Assembly (NCBI RefSeq): GCF_008831285.2
Contig: NC_045144.1
Span: 13,133,858 to 13,197,857, forward strand
Direction: 5' to 3'
From: Nymphaea colorata
Lineage: Eukaryota; Streptophyta; Magnoliopsida; Nymphaeales; Nymphaeaceae
Length of the DNA: 64,000 nucleotides
Below are positions 56,342 through 64,000 of the stretch, in pieces. Position numbers and translations under genes: made by a program. Positions within the stretch are counted from its first letter, which is position 1, and each line of letters opens with the position of its first letter. Below the pieces are notes generated by a model that saw nothing but the letters and a program-made list of their open reading frames with translations, searched no databases and was not told the DNA's origin.

Positions 56342-56890
56342 TCATTTTAGTTTCTTGCCAGCTTGTTCATGACCAAATGAGGGTAAGTAACAAAAGAAGT
56401 CTTCCTGGAAATGGATCAATAAATAGTCTGCAACAATGCAAAATGATCACAAATTTACATAAAAGACCATCTGATTGTTCTGGTGAACTATAGGAGAAGC
56501 ATGGGAAGACTTACCTTAAAGCACGGAACCAGCGAAAACATCTGAAGAAGGCACCGCTCCACAGCCTTGCAGACAGTACATGCTTTTCTACCCATAGAAA
56601 GTGAAACAAGCAACAAGAATGAATCCTCTATTAGACACATGCTAATTTCAAAATTGGACGGATTTATGACCAATTCATCCGAGTGTCTTCCCATGCTTTT
56701 AAAAATATGATTCGGATGGAACTCTTTGGATGGGAATCTATTGAAAATGGAGCAGCATTCTTCACAGATGAAGGCGCAACTGTATTGCTGACTAAATTCT
56801 GAAGTCCAGATTTAACATAAGATCTGACATATAGACAAAGCTCTTCAGAAGAGACTAGCCCACTGCAAATATGACATACAGATGTTCCTC
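56342..56890 (-). pseudogene. Unidentified spliced coding fragment with a frame break
   Basis: On the minus strand an exon follows ATGTGGCAG at 56890 and encodes GTSVCHICSGLVSSEELCL, with a CxxC pair. The frame changes near 56740, and a second frame runs LVINPSNFEISMCLIEDSF ... CLLQMFSLVPCFK to a strong donor AAG|GTAAGT (56515). The next exon (acceptor TTTCCAG at 56405) encodes EDFFCYLPSFGHEQAGKKLK-stop, ending at 56342. No intron of normal size fits at the frame change, so it looks like a small indel: a broken gene, or a sequence error. I do not recognise the family. Upstream exons could lie beyond the hAT gene. Confidence 0.4.
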
Positions 56891-57615
56891 CTGCCACATT
56901 ATAACATTGAATGGATGATCACATATTACACAGTACATTCTATAAATAAACAGAATCAATCATGTCACTGAAATCCGGTGAAACATATAAAGATAATCTG
57001 CTGTTAACTGAAAACGCTACAAGCTGAGTCAAGCCAAACCACAGTCTAAGCTGCTTAATCTTACTAGTCACAGTCTAGATGGTTTATTCAAACTTTGAAA
57101 CACAACAAATTAACATTTGATCACATGACAAGAAGGAAGTCCGTAAAAGGATTCTCATTTTCCAATACAGCAACCCATACAAGTGATTTGAAAATAATAT
57201 ATTTGTTTATTTCTTAATGCATGTAAAATTACTTGTAGGCATGGACAAAACACAATCCGTAAAGCACAGGTAAGCAAGAACCACACACCTCATAGAAACA
57301 AAAAATTAACATAACCATAGATAATGATTTCAAAAGTTAAGCTTAACCATGAAGGGGGAACGTGCACATTATAAGCAAGCTTAAAATGAAGAAGTGTAAA
57401 TTAGGAAAATCAGCTAACTATCAATTGAGAATTGCCTTGTGTAACACATAGTGATAATTTGCATGATAAATTATGGTAGAAGTGCAACAAGATATGTTAT
57501 ATGCTTAAATTAATACAACATTTTATTATCATAAGAAACGAAATGTACATTTACGATTTAGCACTAACCTCAAGTAAATGACCAGTGGCAAATTTTTCAT
57601 TCATAAAGTACCACA

Positions 57616-59873
57616 TCAAAAAGCCACTTCTTCAATCTCTTCATTTTTACCACCATTTTCTCCATTGTAGTCCATATGGGTGAATGATGGAAGAGTTGAC
57701 TCATCAACATTCATGTTCAAGGCATTCAACTCAGGCTCTCCCTCTATGTCAAACTCCTCTACATCCATATCCCAAAATTTTGATGCCCCTTCCCTGCAAT
57801 AATATAAACAGTAGATAAAATCACTATATCCAATTTTGTATGTAAAAAAAATGCAGACAACCAAACTATTAAAGAAACTATTCATTACCTGCATTTCTCA
57901 TCTCCTTTTGTAATCAAGCGAAGGTTGTGACGCACATATACTAGGTCTTCTGCACGGCTGGTTGAGAGCTTGTTTTTCCTAATGGTCTGGATTTGTGAAT
58001 GCTTACTCCAATTTCTCTCTCGAGATGATAATGTAACAGGTTGTGCTAAAAGTCTCAAAGCAAGACGCTGAAGAAGAGGTACACTTGCACCATGCAATAC
58101 CCACCATGTAATAGGTTCAACTTCATCTCGAGCCTTTATTGCTTCTATGCCTCCAACAAGCCCAACTCCAGTAACAAACCGTGCAAATTCTTCTTGGACT
58201 TGATGAAAGTGCTCAGTATCTGAATAAACTCGACTTAAATATGCTGACCTATGCTTTGATATTTCTGAATCTTGATGTGGAGGCACACGACCTGCTCTAC
58301 TAGACAGCCATTTCTTTCCATAGTACATAGGAATCAAAGAATGGGCAGCACAATGCAATGGAGTATTGCTCTTCTTCCATGCGTCTACCAAAATGGATTG
58401 AATATAATCAAAAAAATTTGATGAATCAACTAAATGATCTTTTTTTTCATGTCTGAAAATGATCCCTTGGATCTTTTCAACCATATTATCCCACATCTCG
58501 TAGACTCTATGTAGCATTGGTTCATCCACATCAATCAACTTTAACATCTCCCATATCGGCCCTGTAAACTCCAAAAAGTAGTCAACTTTGTCCCACCACA
58601 AATCATCAAGAACACACTTTTTAATCGTTTGAGACTTTTCTTCATCATCTGACCTATAAAAGCTCCAATCAGCATCCGCAACCATTTGAACGAGAGAATC
58701 CCGCACCAGCTTAATGTGTGTAATCATTAGTATCATAGATGTAAATCTTGTTTCACCTATCTTTAACATCTTCACATTGGAATATCTGTTATAAAGTGAA
58801 AGTGCATCATGGTGATTGAGAACAAAATTTATTATCAACTGTGCATCCTTTTCTAAATCACCAATCCAAGCACACAACTCATTAGCTTTTGGATTTTGCT
58901 CTTTGCTCGGCGGACTGCATATAGTTTTTACTACCAACTTTAATGTGTGTGCTACACACGGTGTCCAGTATATATGAGGAAACTCATCTTCCAGTGACAG
59001 GCCAGCAGTTCTATAAACCATGTCATTATCAGTGATCAGTTGCACAACCTTATTAGGTCCAACTTCTTTTACAATTTCAGCAAATAAGTTCTTCATGTAT
59101 GTAGGATTTTTATACTCCCCAGATGCATCAACCACCTTTAGAAAAATTGGTCCTTTAATTGATACTGCAAAAAAGTTTATTAGAGGATGTCTTTGATTGT
59201 CTATCCATCCATCACAAACAATAGATACTCCATTTTCTTCCCATGAGAACTTTTTATACTCTAACAGTTTGTCAACGTAATTTCTTTCTTCCTTGAGAAT
59301 TGTTGTTCGAAGTTTCTCTGAACTTGGAGGGACATAACCTTGCAAGTTGCTGTTTGCCAAAGACGTTACCAAATCTTTCCAATATGGATTGCGTGCCAAA
59401 TTAAATGGTAGTGATGCAGAAAAGAAGAGCCTTCCAATCTTTCTATCAAGGTCTTCCCTTGAAGTAGTTTTAGATTGCCCCTGTGTACCACTATCACCTT
59501 TCCTTTTCTTATTTGGCTCATCATTAGAAAAGGATAAGATGGTACTTAGAGTAGCATTCTTCTTCTTGCTTTCAAAATCATCTTGTAGTTTCTGTAGAAC
59601 CTTCAGCATATCAGCATCTACCTTTTTGCATGCTGAAATCCCAGTTCCTTCAGTTTTGAGCAAGTGGCCTTTGACCCTATAATAGGTACCAATATACTGA
59701 GTCCCACAGAAATTGCAAACCCATGGCCTATTTCCACCACCTCTTTTTCCAGTTGTTGGCAGATCCAACTTCTTCACATGTTTCCATAGTGGGCCTTCTT
59801 GGTTGTTAAGCTCATGAGAGTTTCCACTGGTACTACAACTTGAAAGCACTAATGCTTTTCCCTTACTTGCCAT
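57616..59873 (-). CDS. hAT-transposase-like protein, BED zinc finger and DUF659, two exons, 720 residues
   Basis: Exon 1 is 59873-57889 (donor TGCAG|GTAATG) and exon 2 is 57793-57616 (acceptor TTATTGCAG|GGA). The joined frame has 721 codons with stop. A BED-type finger lies at about residues 28-85 (C53, C56, H70, C82). A Lys/Arg patch (NKKRKG) lies near 121-126. A DUF659/RNase-H-like core has D221 (VCDGW) and D282 (ITDND) and the hAT motif TPCVAHTLKL with C306 and H309. The hAT dimerisation region (WWVLHGASVPLLQRLALRLL) is near 640-700, and an acidic tail is supplied by exon 2. The start at MASKGKALV is chosen because the in-frame upstream stretch to 60173 has no family resemblance. It is intact, and could be an active transposon gene or a domesticated one. 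I saw no terminal inverted repeats around it. Confidence 0.8.
57794..57888 (-). other. Intron of the hAT-like gene
   Basis: 95 bp, GTAATG ... TATTATTGCAG. The following exon encodes EGASKFWDMDVEEFDIEGE and an acidic end. Confidence 0.75.
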
Positions 59874-60879
59874 AATTCTTTGTGCAAGTACTTTGTAATT
59901 TATACCTAGTTGGGAGGCCAAACGATAACATAAGCTTTTCAATTTAGATATTTTGAAGAAAAAATAATAACAAATGCTGCTTTGACTTGTTCGACCCCAT
60001 AAAAGGTGCAATATATCAATCCAATTCATTATATTAGTATTCAAGAATGGGTTTATTTCCTCAACTTCTGGGATCAAATAGCTCTGAACATAACGTGTCA
60101 AAAGGTACATAAAAAAAGGTTGAGCATACAGATCTGGAGTTTGCCAAATCGACTTAAAAAATAGACTGGCCATGCTCCAAAGAGAAGAATAGATGTCATA
60201 AATGCTGGATAGGGCAATTACAGACTAATTTTTGGAGAAAAAATAACACCACCGACGTAGAAGATCGGCTATTCTTCCACATATAGTATGGGATTGAATA
60301 CTTAAACAAATTCATTACATAAGATGAAGTTATCTCAAATGAGTCAAATCTAGACTACAGTGTGTGTGTACTTTTAAGCAGAGCAAACTCCCATTAGTGA
60401 ATTCTATACCTTGGCTACTGATCAATACAAAAATCGCAAAACCATACATAGTTCCTAGTTTCTATCCCAACACCAACATAGAGGCACAAAAAAAGCCTAA
60501 CCAACTGAGTGTGGCCATCCCGCTAGCAAAACTACAAAAAAAAATCAAAGAGAAGAAGAGAAAATGGACATGCTAAAACACGGCAGGATTCAAAAAATTG
60601 TCAACCATTGCCCCAAACACCATTTAGTTTATAGAAGTGAGAATGGCTGCTGGTCTACTTCAGGACCGAAACCACCAACAAAACATAAAGGTGCAAATAC
60701 AAAGAACCTCATGGTCTAAGCAAGTGCAAAAAAGTAAGAGACATCCTTCCTTCAAAATATGGCATCTTGAACTACAAAAATCAACGAGAAAATTTTCACT
60801 GAGGATCGAAATGTAGGTAGAGGAGAAAAGGTGAGCTCGTAATTCCATTATGAGAAGCCACAGGATACAGGTTCACGAG

Positions 60880-61760
60880 AATAGGGAGACAAGCTAGATC
60901 TCGTCAGCAGTTCCGACTTCATCTTCCCGGAAATGTAACCCTAGTAACAAAACCTCCACTGTGAAATAAATAGAAACCCGGAATCTAGCACCTCGGACCA
61001 TGTCCTAAACAACAGAAAGGGGAGAGAAAGAGGAAAGCTGGATCACATAAAATCCGACATCCAACACGCATTAACTTGTTAGAAAAATAACAGATCCCGT
61101 ACCAAATTGAACAAATAGCAGGCGAAAGTAAAACCCTAACCCAAGAAGGCAGAGAAAAATCAAAACGGAAAGCCAAACTCCGGATCTCGTTTCCAACTTT
61201 GAAAAATGTAGGGGAAAAAGTAGGGAGAAGTAAACTCCTGCTTCCAGAAACTCCAATTATTCTGGCATAATTAGTCCCGAAGGGGAAGCACCCAGGAAAG
61301 AAAGGACAAATCATACATTAAGATAAAAAGACTATTCTTAGCACCGGAGCCCTAATTCCATAGATCCATGTAATGCAGCGGAAGTCGGAAAGGAGCACGA
61401 TTTACCACCCTAAAACAGCGGAAAGAAAGGGGACTTATGGTAAGGAAGAAAAAATCAAACAAGAGAAGGATAGTCCCGAATTCTCCCGAAAAATAGAAAA
61501 GACAAAAGGCATGATGATTCACCGAGAGATCGAAGCAAAAAGGGAAGCGCCGACTTCGCCGTTCTTCTCTGCTAGAGGGAGATGGAGGAGAGGCGCGTTC
61601 GAGTCTCAGAGGAGCAGGCGTAGCTGCTCACTCCCTCCCACTGGGCAAGGGGGGAGAGAGAGGGGGAGAGAGAGGGGAAGAGAGACAGAGAGAAAGGTCA
61701 CGGACTCGGGAGTTCGAACAGAGCGCGACCGCGACGAGCTCTAAAATAAGAAAAGGGGGG
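60880..61760 (-). promoter_or_regulatory. Possible promoter and 5' leader for a minus-strand gene
   Basis: On the minus strand, 61621-61700 is a CT-rich tract like plant 5' UTRs. It is followed by TTAGGGTTTTAC-type and CTAGGGTTACATTTCC sequences common near plant gene starts, and a short frame from ATGAAGTCGGAACTG (about 60920) that stops after 24 codons. It may serve the hAT-like gene as a leader with an intron, or the unidentified gene at 56342-56890. I could not tell. Confidence 0.35.
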
Positions 61761-63817
61761 AGGTGGGGCCGGGAGTCCTGCTGCGTCCACAGAAATGACG
61801 ATTTGGCCCCTGCGATTGCTAGGGATGACTTTGACGCGCTGTTTGACTTGTGCCCTAATCCGTGGACGAGTAAGATTGTCCGCAACGCGTTGACGAAGGC
61901 CTGAACACATCGACTGTCGGGACTGGCAGCCATCGGTCACCGACAGCCTCCCAAATGGGCTGGGACATGACCACAGCCCAACGTACAATTTAAGAGCCAA
62001 TTGGTAACAATGGTGTACTGATAATGTCTCATAAATTTATCTAAGCAGATTCATAACAAACGGTAACACGTTGTTTCATAAACCTACTTGATCTATCAAA
62101 CAATACTTCACATCTATCAAACAATAACATTGTGTTTTTGCTGTTAAATGTCCTCTACGGGATTGATTGTTTCCGCATTTGTCTGTGTTTATGGGGTAGG
62201 TTTTAGAAAATCACACAAAGAAATTTCAGTCTCAATGACTTCCTAGAGAGGAACCCTGGCAACCTTAGCCTACTTACGTCATGGCTTTCTCCTTGCCATC
62301 CTGAACATTCCACTTTAGGTCCCTTGTGTTGATGCTAACCTTTATTCGCCCAATCCACTTAGCCTAACTCTTTAAAAGAGAGTATGGAAGTGGTAGCAAT
62401 CAATTCTCTGAAAGTTGTTGAGGATGAAAGAAAGGGCAAGGGCATAGTCTATGCATATATGGTTCTTCATCATATTGCATGTAGGTCACCATCGTTTGAT
62501 GAAATCTCATGTGACCTTATCTGCTTTTTGTTTGAGATTTTATAAATGACTAAGGGTGAGTTTAGCTCAATTGGGATTGGTACATGAGTTCACACACTGG
62601 ACCTACCCAGTGCTCAATAAGGTTTGGTATTGGGTCAGCTCAATGTTCGTGGGTTGAGGACATTTAAAGAATTGACCAAAATATTGCGAAAATGAGAAAA
62701 GTGCATTTTCCAAATCTAGCAAATATAAACATCCATATCCACGCCGAAACATTAAGCTCAATTGTTAGATCGAGCATCGAAAGTGACCTCCTTTTTAACT
62801 TGCATATAGGTTTGAATTTACTTATTTCTACCTTAAGTTGAACACTTAGTGAGTCTAGATTGTATCTTAGGGTTAACGAAGTCCAAGTCTAGGAAACCTC
62901 TCTTTTTTTTCCAATAAGTTATGTGCACAATGGAGCTTTTGAGAAAAGGTTTTTTAAAGTGGATACACAGACCCAAGTGAGGAGCTTATTGAAGATTACC
63001 ACACCTTCCTTGGAGCAACATAAACTATGTTTTTTTTTTTCTCTTTTGTGTTTATTTTTATTTGGATTCATTCCTAAATGTTATGTTTTGTTTGAAGTAA
63101 TAAAATCCAAATTTATTTATATTTTTTTATTTTTTTTGTTCCATGTGGATCTATTCTTTCTCACCATTTTAACGGAGATCGGTTAACAACAAATATGGTG
63201 CCCATATCATTTTAAGTGTGCATTTACGTAAAAATGTACATCAAGTTTTCATAAATATACATGTGGCGCACGTGATAGCTCCAGTTCATGGACCAATCCT
63301 CCAATTCTCCTTTGGAAACCTCTCCTATATGGTGCACACTGACCTGAAAATGAAACAAAAGGGAAAAAAATAGAAAAGAAACCTGGAAGGCGTGTAAGAT
63401 CTAATTTAAGTTAACCCCAACTGTGTTTCTTGCAATGCTAGAATATTCAAAATAGACCCTAACTAGGAAGCTAACAAGGTTGGCTCATAAAATGCAACCT
63501 AAAGCATAGCCCTATGAATGTGATGATGACACTTGAAACACCTAAAATTCAAATGAAACCTGAATTAAATTATATAATATTAATCAAAATTTTAAAGAAG
63601 ACCTTAGTTTAGTGAACTAAGTGAGAATCAAGGAAAGTCTAAAAGAAAGTGAACTCAAGATGGCACTACGGAAATCACACAAATCACACCACTAGCTATG
63701 AAAGGATAAAATCCTGCACTCAATACACTAAGTCCTAGATAAACTAGAAATAACCTCTAATTTTTAGACCTAGGAGAAATAACATTTAGTAACAGTAACT
63801 GCCTTGTAAACAAAAAT
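61761..63817. other. Intergenic
   Basis: No gene supported. AT-rich from 62000, with a T-rich stretch at 63030-63140. The only motif of note is an A-box-like TAGCTCAATTGG at about 62572, without a convincing B box. Confidence 0.5.
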
Positions 63818-64000
63818 TGTAACGATTTTTGTTTTGGGCAGGTCGGGTTGGATCGGGGTCCAAACCCGGACCCAAACCTCACCCGCGTGAAGAGGCCAAT
63901 GCGGGGGCTCTTCTTCCTCATCTTCCTCTTTGTCTCCCTCTTCGCTTCCCTCTCATTCTGTAGGTGTGCATCCGATGCAGAGAACAAGAAGGTGGAGGAA
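63818..64000. mobile_element. sL4: start of another 3.2-kb-family LTR, cut by the window edge
   Basis: TGTAACGATT at 63818 is followed by GGGCAGGTCGGGTTGGATCGGGGTCC and the CGTGAAGAGGCC...CTCTTCTTCCTC block, matching the GC-rich left ends of sL1 (3120-3240) and sL2 (13433-13560). Whether it is solo or part of a full element cannot be seen. Confidence 0.65.

Noticed and set aside
56790-56890. Meiotic PRD1-like N-terminus, suggested by GTSVCHIC
   Set aside because: Only a handful of residues agree, and the following text does not resemble what I know of that family.
59874-60173. In-frame upstream extension of the hAT-like protein to 60173
   Set aside because: The 100 extra residues have no hAT or BED resemblance. 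MASKGKALV at 59873 gives the usual start shortly before the BED finger.
62560-62680. A tRNA-derived SINE
   Set aside because: An A-box-like TAGCTCAATTGG is present, but no good B box at the right distance, no poly-A or T-rich tail and no target duplication were seen.

Overview
This is a stretch of flowering-plant nuclear chromosome. The evidence is: spliced genes with GT-AG introns; a large EMB8-like alpha/beta-hydrolase gene of a plant-specific type; abundant Ty1/copia LTR retrotransposons with initiator-Met-tRNA primer sites (TGGTATCAGAGC); a TRIM-type mini-retroelement; and hAT-type DNA transposon material. Long, repeat-stuffed introns suggest a medium to large genome. I cannot name the species.

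Positions 1-41226 hold one host gene on the minus strand, read from right to left. Seven coding exons (41226-40448, 34108-33832, 33709-33524, 31099-30944, 30616-30395, 30322-30089, 895-1 and beyond) give about 916 residues before the gene runs off the left edge. Its intron 6 (896-30088) is about 29.2 kb and is almost entirely nested retrotransposons. Intron 1 (34109-40447) is about 6.3 kb and holds another deleted copia element with a TRIM array inside it.

Labels used below, for intron 6 from left to right. Cop-A is an old minus-strand copia, 1131-2868 and 11174-about 13260. Cop-B is a decayed minus-strand copia inside Cop-A, 2869-3119 and 6325-11173. sL1 is a 3.2-kb solo LTR inside Cop-B, 3120-6319. 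Cop-E is a deleted plus-strand copia, whose 5' LTR begins at 13266 and whose body is 26615-29875. sL2 is a second solo LTR of the sL1 family, inserted in the Cop-E 5' LTR and itself cut by two later elements: Cop-C (15187-20464, minus, intact 1401-residue polyprotein, LTRs differing at one of 166 positions) and Cop-D (21716-26429, plus, gag-deleted). Target duplications order these insertions: Cop-A before Cop-B before sL1, and Cop-E before sL2 before Cop-C and Cop-D. In intron 1, Cop-F (35469-39030) carries the TRIM array (36223-37186).

Positions 42060-56300 are repeat-derived intergenic DNA: a diverged copy of the 3.2-kb LTR (sL3, ending at 48235), a decayed Ty3/gypsy integrase fragment (about 49690-50080), and a well-bounded hAT-type MITE at 52821-53186 with an 8-bp target duplication. 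Positions 56342-56890 hold coding-like minus-strand exons of an unidentified gene with a frame break. Positions 57616-59873 encode an intact two-exon hAT-transposase-like protein (BED zinc finger, DUF659, hAT dimerisation), with a possible promoter and 5' leader near 60880-61760. The right edge (63818-64000) begins a fourth copy of the 3.2-kb LTR family (sL4). I found no rRNA, tRNA or organelle sequence.
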